The notes below the pieces were generated by a model that searched no databases, had not been told where the DNA came from, and saw nothing but the letters and a program-made list of their open reading frames with translations. A stretch of DNA of 59,126 bases from Alphaproteobacteria bacterium (GTDB lineage: Bacteria; Pseudomonadota; Alphaproteobacteria; Caulobacterales; Hyphomonadaceae), in assembly GCA_018969425.1 (NCBI GenBank), contig JAGWYJ010000019.1, positions 1-59,126 on the forward strand, read 5' to 3'. Below, piece after piece: positions 24,893-33,300 of the stretch; the stretch's first letter is position 1, and each line of letters begins with the position of its first letter. The position numbers were made by a program, and so were the translations under genes.

Positions 24893-26083
24893 TCAGCCCG
24901 CTGTCGGATTGAAACTCAAGCATTTGTCGGCATGCGCCGCGAGCTGCTCCGACTGCTTGCCAGCGACGACAAGTAATGCTGCGCTCGAGGCGGAAATCGC
25001 TCGCGCCACATCTTGAGGAGTCTTGTTCACAGCAGAGGCGAGCTGGACGGCGCGCGCTTCCAGATCAGAGCGCGCCGCCTGAATACGCTGGACATCGGCG
25101 AGACCCTTGAGCGGCCGTCCGGCTCGGGCACGATCAAAAGCGACCGAAAGATTGCCGGCGCAGCTCACGGCTCGTCCAAAAGGTTCAACCTTTGCGAGCA
25201 GATCCGCCACCGCCTCCCCCACATGCTTCTGAGGATTAGAGGGCTCAGGCCGACGCTCGCCGGCCTTTCGTGACGCAGGAAGGGCCTCATACTGAGCCAG
25301 TAAATCGGCCTCCCACTTGGCTATTAGACCGAGAGATTCATCATAAGCGCTCACAAGCCCTGAACCGCCTCGCAGGGCGTTGTTGAACAAGGCGTCGCCG
25401 AAATAAGTCCAGTCCCTCGAAGGCTCGCATCCGAACGAGGTCTTGTCAGCGGCCGCCGCGGTCAGAACCACCGTGTTGGGATCTGAGAAAGGCACAATGA
25501 AATGCCCGGAAAAACAGGCCGAAATGATCACCACTTTGGTCCGGATGCCTGCCGCGGCAAGCGAGGCGCGCAGATGCTCTGGCCGCAGACGTCCCCCCAT
25601 GCGACCCGCCTCCTGGATGGCCATGGCGCCATCCGGCGCGCCATGGGACGTCATGAACACAACGACAAGATCCTCCAGCGGATTGATGGTCCGCCCGATC
25701 TTTCCGAGGGCCGCCTGAATATTATTGGGGGTTGCAGCAGGATAGGCTCTCGGCCCGCCGCCTTTTCCTGCGGACAATACCAGCGTTCGGTCGCCAGCGT
25801 CGAAATGACGGGCCAGGATAACGCTCGCCTCACGCGCCTCATTTTCAAAGACCGGATCGTTCCAGAGGGATACTGACAGCACATAGGTATCCACGACGCC
25901 GGGGCGCTGCGCCGCCAATGCGTTCAGGTTGGATGAAAGCATCTCGGCCTGCTGCAGGGCTTCAACGGGCGACATGGCCGCTTCAATCGCACCGAAAGCC
26001 CCGCCGAGGGGATCGGCACCCTGAGCAAACGCGTCAGCAGACGCCGCCAAAGCGCTCAAAGCCAGAAAGAGCCCCTTCCACAT
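24893..26083 (-). CDS. Exported C13 (legumain-like) cysteine peptidase
   Basis: A predicted periplasmic caspase-fold peptidase of clan CD. The catalytic dyad is visible as His in VVVFMTSHGAPDG and Cys in VVIISACFSGHF, with a hydrophobic beta strand before each as in legumains. ATG 26083 gives a clean signal peptide (ALAASADAFAQG) with GGGAGG upstream; the longer frame from 26206 does not. The C-terminal 130 residues are helical and may be a regulatory or binding part. Bacterial C13 proteins are poorly studied, and Asn- or Asp-specific cleavage is only expected by homology. It lies downstream of a basic unknown protein and gapR on the same strand. Confidence 0.8.
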   Translation of the reverse strand: MWKGLFLALSALAASADAFAQGADPLGGAFGAIEAAMSPVEALQQAEMLSSNLNALAAQRPGVVDTYVLSVSLWNDPVFENEAREASVILARHFDAGDRTLVLSAGKGGGPRAYPAATPNNIQAALGKIGRTINPLEDLVVVFMTSHGAPDGAMAIQEAGRMGGRLRPEHLRASLAAAGIRTKVVIISACFSGHFIVPFSDPNTVVLTAAAADKTSFGCEPSRDWTYFGDALFNNALRGGSGLVSAYDESLGLIAKWEADLLAQYEALPASRKAGERRPEPSNPQKHVGEAVADLLAKVEPFGRAVSCAGNLSVAFDRARAGRPLKGLADVQRIQAARSDLEARAVQLASAVNKTPQDVARAISASSAALLVVAGKQSEQLAAHADKCLSFNPTAG

Positions 26084-26202
26084 GGCCGCCCGCCTCCCGA
26101 TCGCGTCTCCAGAGGCCAGCTTCCTGCGGCGCGGGATCCATGGCAAGACGGCGGGAGTTGGAAAAGATCGACCCCTCAGGGCCAGGAAGCCGCCAGGAGC
26201 GA

Positions 26203-26721
26203 TCACTTTTCCTGAGCAGCGCCGCCGACAATCAAACGAAGACCAGCGCGTCTCTGGTCCGGCGTCGCTGGAGCATCGGGGGGCGCCAGCGCCTCAGCCT
26301 CCGCTTCAGACCCGCGAGGGTCAGCCATAGAACGCCTGGCTGGACGTTTAGAGCGCATCTTGCCTTTCACCCAGGCCCCTCGCGAACTGTGGTCGACCGC
26401 CTCGACAATCTCCGCACTCGAAACCTCGCCGACCTCGCCTTCAGCAGCCCTCGGCCTGATGCGCTCCTTCTTCTTTCGCGCTTTGCGATCAATGGCTCTG
26501 ACGATCTCTTCTTGACGCAATGACAATGCATCATCGAGCCGACCTTTCCCAGGATCGCGGAATGCGGATCCATAGGTCTCAAGGCGCTGGCTAACGCCTT
26601 CGACAAATTCCTTTTCCCAATCACTGAGACCGGGTCCGTCAGGCCCCGCAGCCAGATCGGCCGCACGCTTCAGCTTCCGCAGCGCCTTTCGGGTCTTTTT
26701 CTTGTCAATCTGACGGGGCAT
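26203..26721 (-). CDS. Basic, charged protein of unknown function next to gapR
   Basis: A 172-residue protein without signal peptide or membrane helix. The N-terminus is Lys/Arg-rich (DKKKTRKALRKLKRA) and predicted helical, followed by LSDWEKEFVEGVSQRLETYGSAF and a second basic patch, AIDRKARKKKER. The C-terminal third is Ala/Pro/Glu-rich and probably disordered. Nucleic-acid binding is suggested by charge alone. The start ATG 26721 has a modest CAGG upstream. It lies between gapR (75 bp upstream) and the C13 peptidase gene, all on the minus strand and possibly one transcript. Confidence 0.6.
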   Translation of the reverse strand: MPRQIDKKKTRKALRKLKRAADLAAGPDGPGLSDWEKEFVEGVSQRLETYGSAFRDPGKGRLDDALSLRQEEIVRAIDRKARKKKERIRPRAAEGEVGEVSSAEIVEAVDHSSRGAWVKGKMRSKRPARRSMADPRGSEAEAEALAPPDAPATPDQRRAGLRLIVGGAAQEK

Positions 26722-26795
26722 GACCTGATAATCCGGGAATCGGCTAACGATACCGATAAATGTTCCCGGTCGCCATGCGCGAGAGTCAGATGAGA

Positions 26796-27059
26796 TCAGA
26801 TCTCGCCAAGCGCCAATAGATAAACGTCCAGAATGGACTGCTGTTCTTCACGTTCCTGACGATCCTGGCGTCTCAACCGAACGACCGCCCTGAGGGCCTT
26901 GGTATCATAGCCCATCGACTTGGCCTCGCCGTACGCATCCTTGATCTGAGCGGCGATCTCTCGCTTTTCCTCTTCAAGGCGTTCGATCTTCGCGACCACC
27001 TGTTTCAGCTTGTCTTTAGCAGCCTCGGTCAGAGCAATCGCAGCGGCGCCGTCGTCCAT
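26796..27059 (-). CDS. gapR: GapR family nucleoid-associated protein (DUF2312)
   Basis: An 87-residue all-helical protein matching DUF2312. It has the coiled segment [23 protein letters not shown], then [26 protein letters not shown], typical of GapR. In Caulobacter GapR binds overtwisted AT-rich DNA ahead of replication and transcription forks and stimulates topoisomerases; length and sequence here fit that. The start has GGAG 8 nt upstream. The family is close to restricted to alphaproteobacteria and their phages, so the gene also informs the taxonomy. Confidence 0.93.
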   Translation of the reverse strand: MDDGAAAIALTEAAKDKLKQVVAKIERLEEEKREIAAQIKDAYGEAKSMGYDTKALRAVVRLRRQDRQEREEQQSILDVYLLALGEI

Positions 27060-27211
27060 CGCTCATTCTCCGCACTGGTGCATCGCAGACCTCTTGTACG
27101 ACCTCCCTCGCACGTCTCCAACGCACGCGTCGACAAGGATCAATAATCTCTGTGCATACCTGAAGGAATTACGGAGACCGAACGTCCCGCACCCCCGGAG
27201 CCCGACATCAA

Positions 27212-27748
27212 TTAGAATGACCGTCCTTCAGTGCGAGGGATCAGACGCTTGACGGCTTCCTTCGCAGCGGAGGCGAACGGATGGATCTCGACGGCCTTAC
27301 GATAGGCGTGCAACGCCGCATCCGGCTGATCCAACGACTCAAAAATCATCGCCAGACTGATCCAAGCCCCGAAGTGCCGGGGTTCATGACGCAGAACAGC
27401 CTCGAGGTCGGCTATCGCCTCATCGTACTTACCATCTTTGAAGAACAAAAGCGCCCGACGGTTCCACGCCTCGGCGTACTGCGGCCTGATCAGAATCGCC
27501 CGGTCATACATATCGCGGGCGAGGCCCAGATCCTCGCCAGCCTCAGCGATCTCCGCGCGCTGCATGAGAAGATCAACAGTCGGACTGCCCGAGAACATCC
27601 AGGCATCCCAAACGTCCTCTTCCAAAGCGGCCGCCTCGGCCTCTCCGGTAGCTTTTCCAAGCTTGTCGAGCGCTTCCTGTGCCGCGCCGGGCGTAGCGAC
27701 GCCAGCGACAAACAGGCTCAACACTCCTATCAGGACATGACTGATCAT
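27212..27748 (-). CDS. Exported TPR repeat protein
   Basis: An exported protein of about 178 residues with a signal peptide (start ATG 27748, cleavage near TPGAAQ). Two to three tetratricopeptide repeats follow, recognisable in AEAWNRRALLFFKDGKYDEA and GAWISLAMIFESLDQPDAAL. An acidic, Ala-rich stretch precedes the repeats. A longer frame to a GTG at 27796 is possible but would hide the signal peptide. TPR domains mediate protein contacts; the partner is unknown. It is in the same direction as gapR and the L36 gene but with gaps above 100 bp on both sides. Confidence 0.8.
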   Translation of the reverse strand: MISHVLIGVLSLFVAGVATPGAAQEALDKLGKATGEAEAAALEEDVWDAWMFSGSPTVDLLMQRAEIAEAGEDLGLARDMYDRAILIRPQYAEAWNRRALLFFKDGKYDEAIADLEAVLRHEPRHFGAWISLAMIFESLDQPDAALHAYRKAVEIHPFASAAKEAVKRLIPRTEGRSF

Positions 27749-27859
27749 TCGCCGACTATCATATGACGCTTCAAACTCGGCAAGACGCCTGTTCACGTCA
27801 GTGAAGCGGAAGGTACAAGATCGGAGCGCCGGACGAACCCGCCGCTCAGGATAAAAGGC

Positions 27860-27985
27860 CTAACCCTGTTTCGCCTTGAAGCGAGGGTCGGTCTTGTTGA
27901 TCACATAGGTTCGCCCCTTCCGACGGACGACCTTGCAGTCGCGATGGCGACCCTTGAGAGATTTCAGAGAGCTTCTGACTTTCAT
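27860..27985 (-). CDS. rpmJ: 50S ribosomal protein L36 (type B, 41 residues)
   Basis: The 41-residue protein [20 protein letters not shown]... ends in [12 protein letters not shown]. This matches the alphaproteobacterial L36, including the single Cys of the C-minus form rather than the full zinc ribbon. The true start is ATG 27985; a 134-codon frame open upstream to 28264 is an artefact. No strong Shine-Dalgarno is visible. It is a stand-alone gene away from the ribosomal protein operons, as usual for this group, and divergent from the transglycosylase. Confidence 0.95.
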   Translation of the reverse strand: MKVRSSLKSLKGRHRDCKVVRRKGRTYVINKTDPRFKAKQG

Positions 27986-28196
27986 GACGTTTAGGCCGCA
28001 TCTGGTCGGAAAATTGGGAGCGCAGGCTCTACCGGCGCAGCTCCTGTATGTCAATCGCAGGAAAGTCCCAGACGAGGCAAGACGACCGGATCGTTTGAGC
28101 TGGCCGTCGTCCTCGCCTGTTCTGAAGTGCCTGACGGCGCAAGGATATCCATGGTAAACACCACGTTTAATGGAGATCCTCTCAGGAACGCTCGCT

Positions 28197-29564
28197 ATGC
28201 CCGCCGACCCTCGCCGATACGCACACCCCAGCCCGCCCCCTCCTGGGGTGCACATTTTGGCCAATAATTACAAAAACTTAGTGCTTTTTCTGTGCTTGGC
28301 ATCGTCGCTTGCCCTTTCCGCCTGCGAAAGCTTGCCTGAGCCCAGCTCCTCTCCATCGGGCGTCGTGATTCACCCGCCGCCCGCCTCTCCCTCACAGCCG
28401 CCTCTGGCGTTTGAATCATCCGGCAATCCCGAATTTGACACCTGGCGATTAGACTTCGCCAGGAGAGCCGAGGCGGAGGGCCGAAAGAGAGAGACGGTCC
28501 TCTCCGTTCTCGGCGGCCTCACGCCGCTGGAGCAGATGGTGCAGACCGCGGCCTTTGAACAGGCTGAGTTCGTCAAACCCGTATGGGATTATGCAAAGTC
28601 GGCTGCGTCTCCGACGCGGATCAGCAACGGCCGGAAGAAACTCGACGAAAATCTCGGACTGTTCGAGCGCATTGAGCAAACCTACGCAGCGCCCCGGGAA
28701 GTCGTCACGGCCATCTGGGGAATGGAGACGAGCTATGGAGGCTATATCGGAGATTTCGACGCCCCGCGAGCGCTTGCGACCCAGGCCGCGATGGGCCGCC
28801 GCAAGGCGTTCAATGAGGGCGAACTTCTCGCGATTATGACGCTGATCGAGACAGGCGCTGCGACACGGGAACAGTTCAGGAAAGGCTCTTGGGCCGGAGC
28901 GGTCGGTCAAACGCAGTTCATGCCGTCGACGTTCCTGGCGCACGGGCAGGATTTCGATCGGGATGGACGCAAGGACCTCTGGTCGAATCCAGGGGATGCG
29001 CTGGCCTCCGCCGCCCATTACCTGAGCATATCAGGCTGGAGACGAGGCGAGCCGTGGGCGGTCGAAACGGTCCTCCCTGAAAACTTCGACTACTCTCTGG
29101 GAGACGGCGTTAAAAGACCTGTGTCGACGTGGATCGAGCTGGGTCTCGCCCCTGCTGCGGCGACCGAGTTCGCCCCGTCCGCGGATCTCAAGGCAGAGCT
29201 CTTCCTGCCAGCGGGCTCCTATGGACCGGCCTTTCTCCTTTTCGACAATTTCTCGGTTATCAAACGCTACAACAACGCCGACAGCTACGCCCTGGCCGTC
29301 GGACTGCTCGCCGACCGGCTCGCCGGCAGAGCGGATCTTGTGCGCCCATGGCCCACAGATCTCCGCCTTCTGACCTCAGCGCAGGCCAAGGAACTGCAAG
29401 CCGCCCTCACCCGTCTCGGATACAGTCCCGGGCCTGTGGACGGCGTCATAGGACGCAACACACGCAAGGCGCTTCAGGCGTTTCAGAAGGATCGACAGCT
29501 GGTCGCTGACGGATTTCCCACCGCAGAGATGCTGGAAACGGTTCTCATCGCCGCCAACGGCTGA
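28197..29564 (+). CDS. Lytic murein transglycosylase, MltB type, with C-terminal peptidoglycan-binding domain
   Basis: A cell-wall hydrolase that cleaves peptidoglycan to 1,6-anhydro-muropeptides. The catalytic Glu lies in [13 protein letters not shown] (about 28717-28755). [12 protein letters not shown] follows, then [21 protein letters not shown], and a PG_binding_1 domain sits at the C-terminus ([20 protein letters not shown]). It is a probable lipoprotein: hydrophobic [13 protein letters not shown] precedes a Pro/Ser linker. The start is uncertain: ATG 28197 has AGGAA 10 nt upstream but leaves an odd Pro-rich leader; GTG 28248 or TTG 28257 would give a compact signal peptide, and ATG 28170 is a longer option. 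Confidence 0.9.
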   Translation: MPADPRRYAHPSPPPPGVHILANNYKNLVLFLCLASSLALSACESLPEPSSSPSGVVIHPPPASPSQPPLAFESSGNPEFDTWRLDFARRAEAEGRKRETVLSVLGGLTPLEQMVQTAAFEQAEFVKPVWDYAKSAASPTRISNGRKKLDENLGLFERIEQTYAAPREVVTAIWGMETSYGGYIGDFDAPRALATQAAMGRRKAFNEGELLAIMTLIETGAATREQFRKGSWAGAVGQTQFMPSTFLAHGQDFDRDGRKDLWSNPGDALASAAHYLSISGWRRGEPWAVETVLPENFDYSLGDGVKRPVSTWIELGLAPAAATEFAPSADLKAELFLPAGSYGPAFLLFDNFSVIKRYNNADSYALAVGLLADRLAGRADLVRPWPTDLRLLTSAQAKELQAALTRLGYSPGPVDGVIGRNTRKALQAFQKDRQLVADGFPTAEMLETVLIAANG

Positions 29565-29574
29565 CGCCAACCGA

Positions 29575-30891
29575 TTAGTCGCTGTGAATGTCCGAAACCA
29601 CTCTGCTCTCATCATCGGCAGAACGAACGCGCGCTCGCACAAGCGCATAACCGGCCATAAGAGCGGCGAGGGAAGCCACAAAAATGAACGGCGATGAACC
29701 CGATACATTCTCGTACATCCAAAGACCGAAAAGCGGGGACACCACAAATCCCATTCCGTTAGCGGCGGTCACCAATCCCGCAATATCGCCCTGCTGCTCT
29801 TTGGACGCAGCAAGGGAAGCTCCTGCGGAAAACCCTGGGCGGGCGAAGCCCTGGCCGAGCCCGAACAGCACCTGGCCCAGGGCGAACAGGGCGAAGTTTC
29901 CCGCCCAGATCATAACCGCTGAAGCCGCAAGCAGCATGATCGCGCCGTAAACCATCAGTGCGCGAATGGAGAGACGAAGTCGCGGTATGAGGACGAGCTG
30001 TGAGATCAGGGTCGCCATTGCGCCCATGGTCATCGCAGGGCCCGTGAACTGGGCTGAAGCGGCGCCCTCCACCCCCATCCGATCCATAATTGCATAGGGG
30101 AATGTCTGACTGAGCACCCCAGTCGCAAGGGAGAGCCCAACGGCGTAAACGAGATACGGGAGAATTGCGCGACTGCGCCAAAGAGCGCGATTTTCCACTG
30201 CATGAGGGGTCGGAACCGAGCTCGCCTCCCGACTTTCAGGAAGACGCGTCAGAAGAAGCCACCCGATAATGGCCGCGATGATCGTTATGACGACCACTGG
30301 AGCCAGAAAGCCGACAGCCGGTGACAGTGCGCCCCCGGCGGTGATCAGGACCGCTGCAGCGGCGGGACCCGCCATCTGCCCTAACGTAAAACCGGAGTTC
30401 AAAGTCGCAAGCTCATCGGTCCTTTCCTCACGACGGGTCCGATCGGCGACGTAAGCCTGTGCGGCGGGGTTCGTGGCGGAACCAAAAACTCCGAACAATG
30501 TCCGAGCCGACAGCAAAAGAACAAAGACAAGCACCCAACCGGAAATCCACCCGAGCAAGGCGGCCATGGAAGTCGCGGCGAAAAAAAACATGGACGCGGC
30601 GAAGCCGAACATGCCGACGGCTGCAACAGGCCGTCGACCCCATTGGTTGGACCGCCTTCCCCAGTAGGGAGCGGTGACGACCCATACGGCGGCCGAAAGC
30701 GAGAAGATGGCCCCGGCGGTCCAGTCCGGAAGCTCAAGCGCCCGCGTCAAAGGAGGGAGGACAGCCGCGGTCAACATCGTGTTTCCAGCACCAACGGCAA
30801 GGAGCGCTGCAAAAAGCAGGAGAAACGCCCCCCGGCGCTCCCTGTCCTGGGGAGGATCCAGATCTTCGGATGGTTGCAAATTCTCGGTCAT
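29575..30891 (-). CDS. Major facilitator superfamily transporter (DHA1/TetA-like)
   Basis: A twelve-helix inner-membrane transporter of about 438 residues. The loop 2-3 signature is APYWGRRSNQWGRRPV, a variant of the DHA1 G-x-x-x-D-R-x-G-R-[KR] motif. Helix 5 carries GQMAGPAAAA. A hydrophilic N-terminus of about 25 residues precedes helix 1. ATG 30891 is the best start; the frame continues to 30987 with no hydrophobic gain. The family exports drugs or metabolites such as tetracycline-like compounds or sugars; this sequence alone does not say which. It converges with the transglycosylase gene (10 bp between stops) and is divergent from the peptidase at 31085. Confidence 0.85.
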   Translation of the reverse strand: MTENLQPSEDLDPPQDRERRGAFLLLFAALLAVGAGNTMLTAAVLPPLTRALELPDWTAGAIFSLSAAVWVVTAPYWGRRSNQWGRRPVAAVGMFGFAASMFFFAATSMAALLGWISGWVLVFVLLLSARTLFGVFGSATNPAAQAYVADRTRREERTDELATLNSGFTLGQMAGPAAAAVLITAGGALSPAVGFLAPVVVITIIAAIIGWLLLTRLPESREASSVPTPHAVENRALWRSRAILPYLVYAVGLSLATGVLSQTFPYAIMDRMGVEGAASAQFTGPAMTMGAMATLISQLVLIPRLRLSIRALMVYGAIMLLAASAVMIWAGNFALFALGQVLFGLGQGFARPGFSAGASLAASKEQQGDIAGLVTAANGMGFVVSPLFGLWMYENVSGSSPFIFVASLAALMAGYALVRARVRSADDESRVVSDIHSD

Positions 30892-31084
30892 CCGGGTGCG
30901 ATAGGCCTCGGAGGGATTCGTCGTCAAGCATACGCGGGCGCCCACAGGACTTGGACAATCGAGACAAGTGAAGACTGAGGCTCGCAAACCTCTCGACCCG
31001 GGTCAGATTTCCGACATAAGTGACCCTTGTTCCGTTCAGGGCGGCGCCTCTGGGTGGGGACAATGACTAAGACAGGTGCAGGCC

Positions 31085-33211
31085 ATGGCGAAACGGCTCT
31101 CATCACATCTGAGATCTCTCATTCTCATTGGCCTGACGCTTGTGGCGACGCCCCTCGCCAGAGCTCAGGGACGCATCGGATCCATGCCCGGGTACGACAG
31201 ATGGGAAAGGCTCTCACCCCTCATTCCGGAGAGCTTCAAGACCGGAGCCATCTCGCCAACCTGGTCTCAGGACTCGCGAAGCTTTGACTTCAGCGCGGCC
31301 GGAGCGCGGTGGCGATACCGGATTGCAGGTGGCCGCCTGTCTCGAATTGGAGATGAGTCCCCTGCGCGCACGCCAGCCCTGACCCCCTCCCCGTTGGCGC
31401 CGGAAAAGCTGGTCCTCGCTCGCGGTCGAGGCACAGAAGCTGATGTGCCCTCACCCGATGGCTCTCATCGGGCCTACACGAAAGACTACAACCTCTGGAT
31501 CGAGTCGAAGACAGACCCGGACGCCCCCGTACGGATCACGAATGACGGGGGAGAGAGCGCGCGAATCCGCCACGGCGTGGGAAGCTACGTTTACCTTGAA
31601 GAATTCGGGGTCGTCTCTCCAGTATGGTGGTCCCCGGACAGTCGCAAACTGGCTTGGATGAGATACGATGAAGCAGGGGTGGACAGCTACAACCTGACAC
31701 TGGATCAGGCGCAAACGCTGAACAGGACGATCCCCCAAGCCTATCCTCACGCAGGCGGTAAAAATCCCGTAGCCGATTTGCTGGTCTACGATCTTGATGA
31801 AAAGACCACGACGGTGATGGACGTTCGCTCGGGTGCGGCGCCGACAGATGCGGGATTGGGCCATTACGTCTGGGCCGCACAATGGACAGCAGACGGACGA
31901 GAGATATTGGTCCGGCGGGCGGATCGACTGCAGAAGACAATCGAGCTTGCCGCCTGCTCACCGCGAACCGCGGTCTGCCGAACAGTCGTACGTGAAGCGC
32001 GCCCCCAGACCTGGGCCTCCGTCTCGGCGCCGACCTTCCTCGATGACGGATTGCGATTTATCTGGGCCTCTGAGGCGAGCGACCACCGTAACCTGTATTT
32101 AAGGCATCTGGACGGAGAGCTGATCACGCCCCTGACGCGACACGCCTTTGACGTGATTGACGTGCTCAGGGTCGACGAAAAAAAAGGATATGTCTGGTAC
32201 ACCGCCCGATCAGGCGACACCTATCTCAAGGCCCAGCTCCACAGGGTCAGGCTTGACGGCACCGGCGATGTCCGTCTGACCGATCCCTCGCTGCACCACC
32301 GGGTATTCATATCTCCAAACGGACGCTACGTGGTGGCGGTTTCTCAATCGCACAACAAACCGCCCGTATCTGTTCTCCTCAATGACCGGGGAGACATTCT
32401 TGATACGCTGTCGCTCAGCGACATGGCGGATTACCAGCGCCTTGAACTGAAGCCGTCAGAGCTCTTCACCTTTCTTTCCGCGGATGGCTCAACTGAGCTC
32501 TATGGCCTGATTCAGTATCCTTCGAACTTTGATCCGAAGAAGCGCTATCCAGTGCTTCTGAATGTGTACGGGGGGCCGGGATCTAACAGCCTGAGCGAAA
32601 CATTCACGACCCCGACCCCTCTCACTGAATTCGGGTTCGTGGTGGTGAGACTGGATGCGCGAACCGCAGGGGGTCGAGGCCGACGCATTCTCGACACCGT
32701 CTATAAGAAACTGGGCGTGGCGGAGGTAGACGATTTCGCGGCAGGACTGAAGGCGCTGAGAGCCCGAGACTGGTTCGACCCGGATCGCGTCGGCGTATAC
32801 GGCGTCTCCTACGGAGGAACAATCGCGGCCCTCCTCATGATGAAACATCCGGACCTTGTTCAAGCCGCCGTGAGCAACTCCCCCGTAGCCGATTATCGCC
32901 TCTACGACACAGCCTATTCGGAACGCTATCTCGGTCTGCCGGAAGAGAACGCTTCAGTCTATAATCAGGCCTCTCCCCTTCGCTTCGCAGACGCGCTGAG
33001 AGGACGCCTGATGATCTACTTCGGCACCGCCGACGACAATGTTCACCCCAAGAACGCTCTTCAGCTGATCAACCAGCTGCGTGCCGAAGGAAAGTCTTTC
33101 GAGGTTCAGGTCGGGCCCGACCGGGGGCACACCGCTGTCGATCAGATGCGTATGATGGAGTTTTTCATCGAATCTCTCGTCATTAACCCTAGTTTGAGCC
33201 CAAAAGGCTGA
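31085..33211 (+). CDS. Exported S9 peptidase, dipeptidyl-peptidase IV-like
   Basis: A periplasmic serine peptidase that removes Xaa-Pro or similar dipeptides. The signal peptide ends TPLARAQG. An eight-bladed DPP-IV N-terminal propeller follows and includes the double-Glu motif YLEEFGVVSP near residue 171, which binds the substrate amino terminus in DPP-IV. The catalytic domain has GVYGVSYGG (Ser about 574), Asp in GTADDNVHP (about 649) and His in DRGHTA (about 681). The 709-residue length is normal for the family. ATG 31085 is preferred to the in-frame GTG at 31076. Confidence 0.92.
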   Translation: MAKRLSSHLRSLILIGLTLVATPLARAQGRIGSMPGYDRWERLSPLIPESFKTGAISPTWSQDSRSFDFSAAGARWRYRIAGGRLSRIGDESPARTPALTPSPLAPEKLVLARGRGTEADVPSPDGSHRAYTKDYNLWIESKTDPDAPVRITNDGGESARIRHGVGSYVYLEEFGVVSPVWWSPDSRKLAWMRYDEAGVDSYNLTLDQAQTLNRTIPQAYPHAGGKNPVADLLVYDLDEKTTTVMDVRSGAAPTDAGLGHYVWAAQWTADGREILVRRADRLQKTIELAACSPRTAVCRTVVREARPQTWASVSAPTFLDDGLRFIWASEASDHRNLYLRHLDGELITPLTRHAFDVIDVLRVDEKKGYVWYTARSGDTYLKAQLHRVRLDGTGDVRLTDPSLHHRVFISPNGRYVVAVSQSHNKPPVSVLLNDRGDILDTLSLSDMADYQRLELKPSELFTFLSADGSTELYGLIQYPSNFDPKKRYPVLLNVYGGPGSNSLSETFTTPTPLTEFGFVVVRLDARTAGGRGRRILDTVYKKLGVAEVDDFAAGLKALRARDWFDPDRVGVYGVSYGGTIAALLMMKHPDLVQAAVSNSPVADYRLYDTAYSERYLGLPEENASVYNQASPLRFADALRGRLMIYFGTADDNVHPKNALQLINQLRAEGKSFEVQVGPDRGHTAVDQMRMMEFFIESLVINPSLSPKG

Positions 33212-33300
33212 ACTGAAGGCCTCATGAAGGGCCGCCCCGCAGGCGAGTTCTCTCGACCTCCTCACGCAGCGGGGTTAGTGATCTTGGGGCCGTCGGACCC

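Noticed and set aside
27860-28264. A 134-codon reading frame on the minus strand
   Set aside because: Only the last 41 codons encode a protein family (ribosomal protein L36 from ATG 27985); the upstream part is intergenic DNA that happens to be open.
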